Positions 18,191-26,985 of a stretch of 64,000 nt of DNA are shown here, piece by piece. Origin of the DNA: Vibrio sp. J1-1. GTDB lineage: Bacteria; Pseudomonadota; Gammaproteobacteria; Enterobacterales; Vibrionaceae. The DNA lies in the NCBI RefSeq assembly GCF_021728395.1, contig NZ_JAKKCM010000001.1:496001-560000 (forward strand). The letters are read 5' to 3'. Each line of letters begins with the position of its first letter. The first letter of the stretch is position 1. Under the pieces are notes generated by a model, which did no database searches, had not been told where the DNA came from, and saw nothing but the letters and a program-made list of their open reading frames with translations. Made by a program: the position numbers and the translations under genes.

Positions 18191-18307
18191 ATGTGTAAAT
18201 GTGGTTCAATGCAGATCGTACAAATAAAGCCAAGATGGACTGACAAGCTATTTGGATACTCAGAAAGATGGAAGTGCCAACTTTGTTGTAAGATCTACCG
18301 CATCTAA
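18191..18307 (+). CDS. 38-residue Cys-rich small protein
   Basis: The frame begins MCKCGSMQIVQ and ends WKCQLCCKIYRI, placing a CxC pair at the N-terminus and CxxCC at the C-terminus, so it could bind one zinc ion. A weak TAAGG lies 11 bases upstream. It is followed after 43 bases by a clear intrinsic terminator at 18351 and preceded by a structured leader, which together mark it as a separate transcription unit. I recognise no family, and at this length a chance frame cannot be excluded. Confidence 0.5.
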   Translation: MCKCGSMQIVQIKPRWTDKLFGYSERWKCQLCCKIYRI

Positions 18308-18350
18308 AAATATAAAAATTACACTTAGATTTTCTAAGAAAAAGCAGTGG

Positions 18351-18380
18351 CCCGGCAATGATTGTCGGGTTTTATTTTTT
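18351..18380 (+). terminator. Intrinsic terminator of the 38-residue gene
   Basis: A 7-bp stem CCCGGCA/TGTCGGG with one G-T pair and a 5-base loop is followed by TTTTATTTTTT. Confidence 0.7.
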
Positions 18381-18539
18381 AGCCCAGACCACCAGCCCCG
18401 TAGAGCAATTAGTAGATCTTCAAACCTTTGCCACACCTGTAAAGCAAGTCATTCTCGCTGAGCCTAGCATCTCGAGGTTATTTGGGTATAGAATCAGGCC
18501 CACTTATTTCACTGCTAATTTCATACATTACAGGTCACT

Positions 18540-19247
18540 ATGAACAAAAGTTTGTTAACGAATGTCCTCGCAATGGTATTGATGGGTGCTGGCCATCAGC
18601 TTCAAAACAACTATCTTTGGTATGCGGGTTTATTCGCCTTCTCAGGTGCTATCACCAACTGGCTTGCCATCCACATGCTATTTGAAAAAGTACCCGGGTT
18701 ATACGGCTCTGGTGTCATCCCAGCACGATTTGAAGAGTTCAAACTCGCGATCAAAAACCTAATGATGGAGCAGTTCTTTACTGAAGCTAATATCGATAGG
18801 TTCTTGAATAAAGAGATGGCGGGTGGTGCGAGCATCAACCTTCAACCTGTTATTAATAAGGTGGATTTCAACCCTGCTTTTGATTCTTTGGTGGGAGTGA
18901 TCGAAGGCTCTCAGTTTGGTGGCATGCTAGCGATGTTTGGCGGCGCAGAGGCGCTTCAGCCAATGAAACAACCCTTTGTAGAGAAGATGCAAGAATCTTT
19001 AATTGAGCTGAGCCAAAGCGACTCTGTAAAAGAAGCACTGAAAGAACAGTTTGAATCACCAGCTATGATGGATGAAATCAAACAAAACATCGAAAGCATT
19101 ATCGATCAGCGCCTCAGTGAACTGACCCCTGCATTGGTTAAAGAGATGGTGCAAAAAATGATTAAAGAGCACTTGGGCTGGCTTGTCGTTTGGGGGGGTG
19201 TCTTTGGTGGCTTAATCGGTATTCTGACTACCTTGATCAGTCGCTAA
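18540..19247 (+). CDS. DUF445 family membrane protein
   Basis: A 235-residue protein of the DUF445 family (YheB/YjiN-related). It has an N-terminal pair of hydrophobic segments (about 1-55) with FAFSGAITNWLAIHMLFEKVPGLYGSGVIP, the conserved family core, a long helical middle section rich in Glu and Lys, and a C-terminal membrane segment (WLVVWGGVFGGLIGILTTLI). Function is unknown. The start codon directly follows CAGGTCACT with only a weak ribosome site. A terminator at 19271 closes it. Confidence 0.8.
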   Translation: MNKSLLTNVLAMVLMGAGHQLQNNYLWYAGLFAFSGAITNWLAIHMLFEKVPGLYGSGVIPARFEEFKLAIKNLMMEQFFTEANIDRFLNKEMAGGASINLQPVINKVDFNPAFDSLVGVIEGSQFGGMLAMFGGAEALQPMKQPFVEKMQESLIELSQSDSVKEALKEQFESPAMMDEIKQNIESIIDQRLSELTPALVKEMVQKMIKEHLGWLVVWGGVFGGLIGILTTLISR

Positions 19248-19270
19248 TACTAATATTCCGAGCAAAATTA

Positions 19271-19296
19271 AAAAGGAGCCATATGGCTCCTTTTTT
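19271..19296. terminator. Bidirectional terminator between DUF445 and Lrp-type genes
   Basis: The 16-bp palindrome GGAGCCATATGGCTCC is flanked by AAAAA on the left and TTTTTT on the right, serving both convergent genes. Confidence 0.85.
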
Positions 19297-19313
19297 GTCG
19301 CGACTGAATAATA

Positions 19314-19790
19314 CTAACCCAGCAGCTCTGGGTTCACACCAAATCCGGTTTTATGTTCTTCAATCACCACTTCACTGCGTGTCTGAATCACGCCAGGTAA
19401 AGTACCAAGCTTACTCGACATAAATTCTTGATACGCTTTCATGCTTTTAACGCGAACTTTAATCATGGTATCGAAGTCACCAGAGAGCGAATAGCACTCC
19501 TCGATTTCTGGCATTAACTCAACCGCTTTGGCAAATTTCTCAAATATCGAGAAGCTGGTTTGATCAAGACGAATGTGAATGAACACTTGTACGTCCAGAC
19601 CCAATTTTTCCGCATTAAGCTCTGCATGATAGCCATTGATATAGCCTTCTTTCTCTAACCTCTTAACCCGATCAGAACAAGGCGACGTCGTTAAATTTAT
19701 CTGCTTTGCTAGTTCAACAACTGGAATTCGGCCTCGTGAATGAAGCACTCTCAAAATATGCAAGTCAATCCTGTCCAATTGATAACTCAT
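19314..19790 (-). CDS. Lrp/AsnC-family transcriptional regulator
   Basis: A 158-residue Lrp-type protein: N-terminal helix-turn-helix (LDRIDLHILRVLHSRGRIPVVELAKQ with INLTTSPCSDRVKRLEKEG, residues 1-60) and the RAM effector domain (about 68-150, with SGDFDTMIKVRV). It would sense an amino acid. I start at MSYQLDRID (19790) by family alignment; the ATG at 19808 adds six residues without support. The nearby CtlX-like, PutA and PutP genes make an amino-acid catabolic regulon plausible but unproven. Confidence 0.85.
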   Translation of the reverse strand: MSYQLDRIDLHILRVLHSRGRIPVVELAKQINLTTSPCSDRVKRLEKEGYINGYHAELNAEKLGLDVQVFIHIRLDQTSFSIFEKFAKAVELMPEIEECYSLSGDFDTMIKVRVKSMKAYQEFMSSKLGTLPGVIQTRSEVVIEEHKTGFGVNPELLG

Positions 19791-20265
19791 CAACCACACC
19801 CTAGTCATATCATATGGAGACTCACAATAATCGTTAGTGACTCATTTGCAAACTGACAAATGAATAACGTGTGAAACCAGCTTTATTTTTGTATTGGCGA
19901 CGCATAAAAAGCAGGCACAAATACCGAGTCCACGATAATTGACTAAAAATAGCGTAGGAAAAGACAAAATGAAAAAGCCCACAGACTGATGAGAGATAAC
20001 GAGTTCACGCTCGGGAGAGCAGCACTTATCGCGCACAACTTGACGAAGTACAAAAGAAAATAGAATTGAAACACAGGTGTTGATACAGCCTCAGAGAAAG
20101 AACAGAGAGGCAGAGACTGCGACTTATTTAAACCGTATAGACGAGCGAATAGCCCTACAACACCGTTTAACAAAGTCACAAAACTCTAGCACCTAAATGT
20201 ACTCGCTTTAACTGTTCGACGATAATTCAGGGTCAGCGCACTTTAACGAAAAACCATCCACTCTA
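19791..20265. other. Intergenic region, nothing recognised
   Basis: These 475 bases between the Lrp-type gene start and the zinc-ribbon gene end contain no frame with a credible start and ribosome site, and no clear hairpin terminator. Confidence 0.4.
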
Positions 20266-20514
20266 TTACAGAATTGCAGACGTTTGTCTTGTCGGATGTG
20301 GTAACACTTCACCGATGGCTCGGTGATTACAACGACGGCAGTAGTACTGAGGCTCCATCTCATAGTAGTGTTCGCCCGACACAAACTTCGCCATCAACTG
20401 TGTAAAGCTCAGAACTTTGCCAGTCAGGGTTTCAACTGGCTGTGACTCACAACGCCTCATTATGACCTTATGTTGAGTCGACTTTCTACAAGCTGAGCAA
20501 TAAATATCCGGCAT
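20266..20514 (-). CDS. Small zinc-ribbon protein, unknown function
   Basis: An 82-residue soluble protein starting MPDIYCSACRK with two Cys pairs, CSAC at residues 6-9 and CRRC near 62-65, which would form one zinc ribbon. The middle contains LSFTQLMAKFVSGEHYYEMEPQY. I place the start at 20514 because GGGAG lies eight bases upstream; an in-frame ATG 18 codons earlier lacks this. It is monocistronic. The family is not one I can name; nucleic-acid or protein binding is possible. Confidence 0.65.
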   Translation of the reverse strand: MPDIYCSACRKSTQHKVIMRRCESQPVETLTGKVLSFTQLMAKFVSGEHYYEMEPQYYCRRCNHRAIGEVLPHPTRQTSAIL

Positions 20515-21039
20515 TTCTTTTTCTCCCAATTTTTTCTGTGCTACTGATAAGTGACATATTTTGTTCAAAATAATTCCACATTAAAAAATACCCTTTTGTA
20601 TTTTGTGTCCTACCTCCAAAAAACAGGGTAATGTATTTATAAAATTGAGACATTGCTCAGATGTCAATTTTTGTTGTTATTTTGTGAAAATTAATGCCAA
20701 TTACTGTCAGAACTTGACGAAATACACATAACCATTTGTTGAATATGACTATTTTAAAAAGCATTCCTAAAGCTAACTATAAGAAATCACCTGCTTAATG
20801 CGACTTAAAGTGGAAAATTCACACTGTTAACTACATATTTAGTGCTAACTTTCACTTTTCATTCAATGATATAGAGCCATACGGCACCATCCCGAATTGC
20901 CAGCAAGAAGCTAACTCAGACCCAAGAAAAGGAAAAACACGGTTGCCGTTTGAGGGGGAGCTCTCAGAACATAAAAGGTGAGAAGAGTGAAACCATCGCA
21001 GGGAATGTCTGGATGTACAGTGGCAGAATACAGACAAAA
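20515..21039. other. Intergenic region, nothing recognised
   Basis: About 525 bases of A/T-rich sequence between the zinc-ribbon gene and the putP terminator. It includes the promoter of the leftward zinc-ribbon gene. I see no supported gene or repeat. Confidence 0.4.
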
Positions 21040-21072
21040 ATAAAGCCCGCTATGAAGCGAGCTTTATTGGTT
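21040..21072 (-). terminator. Terminator of the put operon
   Basis: Read on the minus strand, AATAAAGCTCGC pairs with GCGGGCTTTATT with one mismatch and is followed by TTTTGTC. It lies 18 bases beyond the putP stop. Confidence 0.75.
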
Positions 21073-21089
21073 TTATCTGGTGCTAGAAA

Positions 21090-22583
21090 TTAGTCCAAAT
21101 CAATCAATTTCTGCTTGTATGACTTGTGTTGCTCCAAGACATCATGCGCGGCACCACCAGTCATTTTACTTACGACAAAGATAGCCAGTGTGGAAAAGAT
21201 GATACCCGGTACGATTTCGTACACGTCGAACCAACCGCCAGACAGTTGTTTCCATGCAACGATAGTGATACCACCTACCAGAATACCAGCCAGTGCACCG
21301 TTACGGTTCATACCGCTCCAGTAAAGGCTTAGTACTACTGCTGGGCCAAATGCGGCACCGAAGCCAGCCCAAGCGTAAGATACAAGTCCTAGTACTGAGC
21401 TGTCTGGTGTCATTGCCAAAAACAGAGCAAGCAGAGAAATTACGATCACACCAACGCGGCCAACCATTACGATTTCTTCTGAAGATGCGCCTGGTTTAAA
21501 TACTTGCTTGTAGAAATCTTCCGCTAGTGCTGAAGAAGAAACAAGAAGCTGAGAGTCGGCGGTACTCATTACCGCTGCAAGAATCGCTGCAAGCAAGATA
21601 CCTGCGATAACTGGGTGGAATACCGTGTTAACCAGCAACATGAAGATTTTCTCTCCATCCTCTAATTGAACACCAGAGTGATCGCCAACCCATACAAGAC
21701 CAACAAGACCAACAAGCATTGCGCCCGCCATTGAAAGCGCAGTCCAGCCAACAGCAATACGGCGTGCAGTCGTCAGGTCTTTATTTGAACGAGTCGCTTT
21801 AAAACGCGCTAGAATGTGAGGCTGACCGAAGTAACCCAGACCCCAAGCTGCCAGAGAGATAATCGCGATAGCCGATAGAGGCTCACCTTTCACATCACGC
21901 CAAAGCGTCAGTAGTTCAGGGTTGATATCATGCATATCTGATGAAAGCTGGCTTAATCCACCGTCCATCACCGCAACTGGCACGATCATCAGTGCAGCAG
22001 CCATTAATAGGCCTTGCACCAAGTCTGTCCAAGATACCGCAAGGAAGCCGCCGAATAGTGTGTAAGAAACCACACACACCGTGCCGATGACAACCGCATA
22101 GGTGTAATCTAGACCAAATACTGTTTCAAACAGTTTGCCCCCTGCTACCAAGCCAGAGCTGGTGTAGAAAAGGAAAAATAGAAGAATGAAAAACGCAGAG
22201 ATTGTCTGGATCAGTTTTGAGTTATCGTTGAAACGACGTGACAGGAACTCTGGCAATGTCAGCGCGTCAGTCTGGATACTGTAAGTACGCAGACGCTTTG
22301 CACTGATTAACCAGTTCGCCCATGTACCAATAAGCAGACCGCCTGCTAGCCAGAATGCCTCGATACCCGCAGCATAAGCGTAACCAGGTAGACCAAGTAG
22401 CAGCCAGCCACTCATGTCTGAAGCACCTGCAGATAACGCAGCAGGCCACGGACCTAGGCTACGGCCACCTAGGAAGTAATCAGATGAGTTGGAAGTCCTC
22501 TTATAGGCGATAACACCAATGGCAACCATGATTAATAAATACGCCACAAAAGTGGACGTGATCGCAAAGCTATTTTCTATCAT
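21090..22583 (-). CDS. putP: Na+/proline symporter
   Basis: PutP imports proline with Na+ through a LeuT-fold of 13 membrane segments. The 497-residue length and motifs match: SSDYFLGGRSLGPWPAALSAGASDMSGWLLLGLPGYAY near the N-terminus and the Na+ site segment AVMSTADSQLLVSSSALAEDFY (about 335-360). I start at MIENSFAITST (22583), preceded by GAGG eight bases upstream, in place of a longer frame beginning at 22646. It is third in a putA - putA C-terminal domain - putP order, 136 bases after the second gene, so it may have a promoter of its own. Confidence 0.92.
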   Translation of the reverse strand: MIENSFAITSTFVAYLLIMVAIGVIAYKRTSNSSDYFLGGRSLGPWPAALSAGASDMSGWLLLGLPGYAYAAGIEAFWLAGGLLIGTWANWLISAKRLRTYSIQTDALTLPEFLSRRFNDNSKLIQTISAFFILLFFLFYTSSGLVAGGKLFETVFGLDYTYAVVIGTVCVVSYTLFGGFLAVSWTDLVQGLLMAAALMIVPVAVMDGGLSQLSSDMHDINPELLTLWRDVKGEPLSAIAIISLAAWGLGYFGQPHILARFKATRSNKDLTTARRIAVGWTALSMAGAMLVGLVGLVWVGDHSGVQLEDGEKIFMLLVNTVFHPVIAGILLAAILAAVMSTADSQLLVSSSALAEDFYKQVFKPGASSEEIVMVGRVGVIVISLLALFLAMTPDSSVLGLVSYAWAGFGAAFGPAVVLSLYWSGMNRNGALAGILVGGITIVAWKQLSGGWFDVYEIVPGIIFSTLAIFVVSKMTGGAAHDVLEQHKSYKQKLIDLD

Positions 22584-22719
22584 TTGATAGTCCTCGTTAT
22601 AATTATTTCCTTCCTTGTCTTCTTTGATATTTTGCCATCTCAGCAATACATCAAAGTAAGAGACACCAACCTGAAGCTTATCTCAGGAGAGTTATTCCAA
22701 ATTGGCGTCACAAGTCAGG

Positions 22720-23427
22720 TTAGTGAGTTTCGTTCCCCAGCTCGAGTAGAGTTGCGTTACCACCCACCGCGGTAATATTTATCGTTCGAGTACGCTCAGT
22801 AATAAAGCGTAACGACAGATGAGGATCATGAGCCAATGTCGGTGACTCTAAATCCGTTTCAGAAACTAAGCCAACGATGGCACCATCGCGCTTAGCCAAT
22901 TGAAGATTGAGCGCATGCTCAACCTTAGAAGACCCAACATAACCCACACTACGTACATCACTCTCAAGCAACGGTGCTGAGGCATCATACGCAACAACCT
23001 GGACTAAGTTAGATGGGAGGTTCGTCGACGATACTGCTTGTGTAACCAATTGGTTTAGTTCGGTATTGTCGCTGCAAATCACAACACTGTTGCCGGCAAT
23101 TAAGGCACAGGTGATCATTGCAAAGGCACTGTATAACGCGTTAGCCGTATTTTCGGTGTTGTTCTCACAAATCACCAAAGCTACGCCACGACCTGCGGCA
23201 TACAGCTCGTTAGTTTCACCAGTAGGCCCTACTAACTGATGAGTGTCTGCAAGAAGTGCTGACGCATGTTGCAAATGGTATGAAACCACTTTTGCTACTA
23301 CTGCATTCTGCCCTTCAAGTGCAGATTTAAATGCCAGCACGTGCTCGCATTTGTAATCAAAATCGGTCAGATTCCACTGTTCCCACGCAGAAAATGCATC
23401 TTTAAAATATGTGATCTGATGAACCAT
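22720..23427 (-). CDS. Free-standing PutA C-terminal aldehyde-dehydrogenase-fold domain
   Basis: A 235-residue protein often labelled pyrroline-5-carboxylate dehydrogenase, but it lacks the catalytic Cys and most of the NAD fold. LVGPTGETNELYAAGRGVALVICEN, SAFAMITCALIAGNSVVIC and the end ITAVGGNATLLELG correspond to the catalytically inactive C-terminal ALDH-superfamily domain that is fused to long (type B/C) PutA proteins. Here it is a separate gene starting 11 bases after putA, with the putA stop inside its ribosome site TAAGGAG. It probably docks on the PutA dehydrogenase domain and closes its substrate tunnel. The role is inference from PutA architecture. Confidence 0.7.
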   Translation of the reverse strand: MVHQITYFKDAFSAWEQWNLTDFDYKCEHVLAFKSALEGQNAVVAKVVSYHLQHASALLADTHQLVGPTGETNELYAAGRGVALVICENNTENTANALYSAFAMITCALIAGNSVVICSDNTELNQLVTQAVSSTNLPSNLVQVVAYDASAPLLESDVRSVGYVGSSKVEHALNLQLAKRDGAIVGLVSETDLESPTLAHDPHLSLRFITERTRTINITAVGGNATLLELGNETH

Positions 23428-23438
23428 AATGCGACTCC

Positions 23439-26400
23439 TTATGCGTTTTCTGCTTGAGCAACTATTTGTTGAGCAACTGTTCGTTGAGAAAAAGTTTGTT
23501 GAGAAAAGCGGTACAAGTAGTGAGGACCACCCGCTTTAGGGCCAGTACCAGACAAGCCTTGACCACCAAATGGCTGAACACCCACTACGGCACCAACTTG
23601 ATCTCGGTTGATGTAGCAGTTACCAACACGTGCATGTTTTTCAATCCAGCGGTAAGTGGTTTCGTTGCGGCTATGGATACCCATAGTCAGACCAAAACCC
23701 GTTTGGTTGATTTGCTCAACAACGTTTGGTAACTCAGACGCTTTAAAACGAACAATGTGTAGAATTGGACCAAATTGCTCTTCTTTCAGTACATCGATAC
23801 CTGAGATTTCAAACGCGCTTGGTGATACAAAATCACCGTACTGACACGCTTCATTCAACTGTAGCTCAGCTACTTTCTTTTGCGTTTTCGTCATGTGCTC
23901 AATGTGAGCCTGAAGTTTCTGCTTCGCATTTTGGTCGATAACCGGACCAACATCGGTTTTATGTAAGTATGGCAAACCAACATCTAGCTCATTCATCGCA
24001 CCTTGGATAAGGTTGACAATGCGATCGGCCACGTCTGCCTGTACGAATAACACACGTAGCGCTGAACAACGTTGACCCGCAGATGCAAACGCTGAACGAA
24101 TGACATCACGTACAACCTGTTCAGGCAGCGCCGTACTGTCGACGATCATCGCGTTCTGGCCGCCGGTTTCTGCAATAAACGGTACTGGTTTCGCCGTGCG
24201 CTCTGCCAATGTTACGTTGATACGCTGCGCCGTTGCTGTCGAACCCGTAAATGCCACACCTGCAATCGCATCGTGAGACGTCAGTGCATGACCAATTTCA
24301 CTACCGCGACCAGGAAGCAACTGAATAACACCAGCAGGGAAACCTGCTTCCAGCATCAGTTCAATTGCACGTGCCGCAATCAAGCTGGTTTGTTCAGCTG
24401 GTTTCGCGACCACTGTATTACCTGCAACAAGAGCCGCTGTTACCTGACCTAGGAAAATCGCCAGAGGGAAGTTCCATGGGCTGATACAAACAAACACACC
24501 CAAACCTTCACGGCTCGAAATACGTTTGACACCATCAAAGCCTTCTAGCTCAAATGGTTGTAGGTTTTGCGCTTGTTTCGCGTAGTAACGACAAAAATCA
24601 ACGGCTTCACGAACTTCATCGATACTGTCATGAATAGTCTTACCTGCTTCTTTGTGACAAATCGCTACCAGCTCAGCTAGGTTTTCTTCCATTAAGTCAG
24701 CAAGCTTTTCTAAACACTGCGCTTTTTGCTCAATTTCGGTGCCTTTCCACTCAGGGAAAGCACTCTGCGCCGCTTGAATTGCTGAGGAAACATGATCAAT
24801 AGTAGCAAAAGCCACTTTACCTGCTTCAATACGACGGTCGTATGGTGCAGTAACAATCTCTGCTGCGTTTTCCTTGATCATGCTTTCAGCGAAAGACTTA
24901 CCATTGATCACAGGACCAGCAGTCCATGTATTGTTCAGGAAGCTTTCAACCTGGGTCTCAAATGGTGTAGCTTCACTTTCAATATCAATGTTCACGCCGT
25001 AAGAGTTTTTACGCTCTGGGAAAATACCCGATGGCAATGGAATCTTGTCGTTATGCAACGTCTCAAAGCCAGTTAGCACATCGACAGGGTGATGCGTTAA
25101 CTCGTAAATAGGACAACGAGCATCCACCAAACGGTGTACAAATGAGCTGTTCGCACCATTTTCTAACAGACGGCGAACCAGATAAGGAAGCAGGTCAGCA
25201 TGGCTACCTACTGGTGCGTAGATACGCACTGGCTGGCCGTATTTTGCCATTACATGGTTATAAAGTGAGTCACCCATGCCGTGAAGGCGCTGGAACTCAT
25301 AATCTTTGTGCTGCGCCATGACTGCAATTGCCGTCACAGTGTGCGCGTTGTGACTCGCAAACTGCGGGAAGATATTGCCACGTACACCGTCACTCAATAA
25401 GAATCGAGCACAAGCTAGGTACGCAACGTCTGTCGCTTCTTTACGGGTATAAACTGGGTAGTTGTCATAGCCAGCTTGCTGCGACCATTTAATTTCGCTG
25501 TCCCAGTAAGCGCCTTTAACCAGACGTAATGGAATAAGATCGCCCTGCTCTTTCGCTAGCGCATTTATCCATACCAATACCGGAAGAGCACGCTTCGAGT
25601 ACGCTTGAATAACAAGACCAAACTTGCCCCAGCCTTTCACTAGGTCGCTGCGGTACACTTTCTCAAATAGTTTTAAAGAAAGCTCAAGACGATCGGCTTC
25701 TTCTGCATCAATCGTAATCGCAACGTCTACTTCAATTGCACGTTTCAGCAGCTGCATTAACGAGTCGTACAACTCGGTCATGACACGCTCTTCATTTGCA
25801 ACTTCATAGCGTGGGTGCAGCGCTGAAAGCTTAATAGAAATAGAAGGTGCTGGGCTGGTATCGCTGCCGTAAGTCTCTCGACCAACCGCTTCGATAGCCA
25901 TTAGGTAATCTTTGAAGTATTTCTTCGCGTCAGCCGTGGTCAGCGCCGCTTCACCCAACATATCGAATGAGTAAGTGAAACCTTTGTCGCGCATCGGGCG
26001 ACCATTTTTTTGCGCTTCTTCAATTGTGCGACCACGAACAAACTGATGACCCATGATCTTCATTGCCTGATACATGGCTTTACGAATCACAGGTTCAGAG
26101 AATTTGTTCACCAGACGGTTTACAGCCTGGTTTGGGCTCTGGCTGCCTTTTTCACCAAGACCAACCACTTTACCCGTCAGCATAAGACCCCATGTTGACG
26201 CGTTAACGAAAACAGAGTCTGAATTTTTCAGGTGAGATTTCCAGTCCGCAACGCTTAGCTTGTCTTTAATCAACGCATCAGCAGTCGCAGAATCAGGGAT
26301 ACGCATTAATGCTTCTGCAAGACACATCAACAAGATACCTTCTTGTGTATCTAAGCTGTATTCCAGCAGCAGGGCATCAATCATCTGGATTGACTTCTTA

Positions 26401-26600
26401 TCGGCACGAATCGCTTCGATAAGTTGGGTCGTTTGGATAGTGATCGCCGATTTTTCTTCCTCTGTCGGCGTCGCTAGCGGCAACAATTGCTCTAGCCATT
26501 GAGACTCGTCCACCATATACAATGGCGAGATCAGTGACCACAACTTATCAAGCGGCTGCTCGATAAACTCCGGTGTCAACACGTTCGTAGCTGTAAACAT
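23439..26600 (-). CDS. putA: Bifunctional proline dehydrogenase / P5C dehydrogenase
   Basis: PutA oxidises proline to glutamate in two steps. The 1053-residue protein lacks the N-terminal ribbon-helix-helix repressor domain seen in E. coli PutA. Residues about 90-180 form the arm, about 190-480 the FAD proline dehydrogenase barrel (DAEEADRLELSL, LVKGAYWDSEIK, RLHGMGDSLY) and about 540-1035 the NAD-linked dehydrogenase with FIAETGGQNAMI and catalytic Cys about 843 in SAGQRCSALR. The usual C-terminal domain is encoded next as its own gene. Without DNA binding by PutA, control probably rests on the AraC-type regulator upstream. Confidence 0.95.
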   Translation of the reverse strand: MFTATNVLTPEFIEQPLDKLWSLISPLYMVDESQWLEQLLPLATPTEEEKSAITIQTTQLIEAIRADKKSIQMIDALLLEYSLDTQEGILLMCLAEALMRIPDSATADALIKDKLSVADWKSHLKNSDSVFVNASTWGLMLTGKVVGLGEKGSQSPNQAVNRLVNKFSEPVIRKAMYQAMKIMGHQFVRGRTIEEAQKNGRPMRDKGFTYSFDMLGEAALTTADAKKYFKDYLMAIEAVGRETYGSDTSPAPSISIKLSALHPRYEVANEERVMTELYDSLMQLLKRAIEVDVAITIDAEEADRLELSLKLFEKVYRSDLVKGWGKFGLVIQAYSKRALPVLVWINALAKEQGDLIPLRLVKGAYWDSEIKWSQQAGYDNYPVYTRKEATDVAYLACARFLLSDGVRGNIFPQFASHNAHTVTAIAVMAQHKDYEFQRLHGMGDSLYNHVMAKYGQPVRIYAPVGSHADLLPYLVRRLLENGANSSFVHRLVDARCPIYELTHHPVDVLTGFETLHNDKIPLPSGIFPERKNSYGVNIDIESEATPFETQVESFLNNTWTAGPVINGKSFAESMIKENAAEIVTAPYDRRIEAGKVAFATIDHVSSAIQAAQSAFPEWKGTEIEQKAQCLEKLADLMEENLAELVAICHKEAGKTIHDSIDEVREAVDFCRYYAKQAQNLQPFELEGFDGVKRISSREGLGVFVCISPWNFPLAIFLGQVTAALVAGNTVVAKPAEQTSLIAARAIELMLEAGFPAGVIQLLPGRGSEIGHALTSHDAIAGVAFTGSTATAQRINVTLAERTAKPVPFIAETGGQNAMIVDSTALPEQVVRDVIRSAFASAGQRCSALRVLFVQADVADRIVNLIQGAMNELDVGLPYLHKTDVGPVIDQNAKQKLQAHIEHMTKTQKKVAELQLNEACQYGDFVSPSAFEISGIDVLKEEQFGPILHIVRFKASELPNVVEQINQTGFGLTMGIHSRNETTYRWIEKHARVGNCYINRDQVGAVVGVQPFGGQGLSGTGPKAGGPHYLYRFSQQTFSQRTVAQQIVAQAENA
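24874..24887 (+). repeat. RctB-type 12-mer inside putA
   Basis: TTGATCATGCTTTC is identical in form to the oriCII iterons (consensus TGATCAT-NN-TTNC). It lies in the coding strand's complement of putA (codons for AESMIKEN), about 25.9 kb from the iteron array. Confidence 0.55.
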
Positions 26601-26938
26601 GTGTGTTCCTCAATCTCACTCCTCGAAAACCGCTTCGAGGATCATCAATGGCTGGGAGTGTATTTTGAGGCCGACAAGAATACTTGTCAAAAACTACGGC
26701 ATTTTTGCCAAAAACTCGCTTTTATAACAAAACATCCACACAATCACACTCAATTAGGTAATATTTTGTGTCGTAAATTTTAATTTTCTTGGCTTATAAA
26801 CAACAAAAAACCAACGATATCAATAATATTGTTCGTAAGCTTACCGTTCAAATGGAATAACTCAGGATAGATTGCTGATTTAAACGACAACTTGATGAAA
26901 AATGGAGGAAAAAGAGATCTAAATCACACAAACAAAAA
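26601..26938. other. putA promoter region
   Basis: An A/T-rich gap upstream of putA. No -35/-10 pair or operator could be assigned with confidence. It presumably carries the putA promoter and the site for its activator. Confidence 0.4.
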
Positions 26939-26963
26939 ACAAAAACCATGCTTAAAGCATGGT
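26936..26963 (-). terminator. Terminator of the AraC-type regulator gene
   Basis: On the minus strand CCATGC pairs with GCATGG around a TTTAA loop and is followed by TTTTTGTTTTTTG. It lies just beyond the regulator's stop. Confidence 0.7.
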
Positions 26964-26985
26964 CTTGAGCGAGAAATTTCTAAAT

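Noticed and set aside
22720-23427. Calling this gene a functional P5C dehydrogenase
   Set aside because: It lacks the catalytic Cys and the full NAD-binding fold and aligns with the PutA C-terminal domain.
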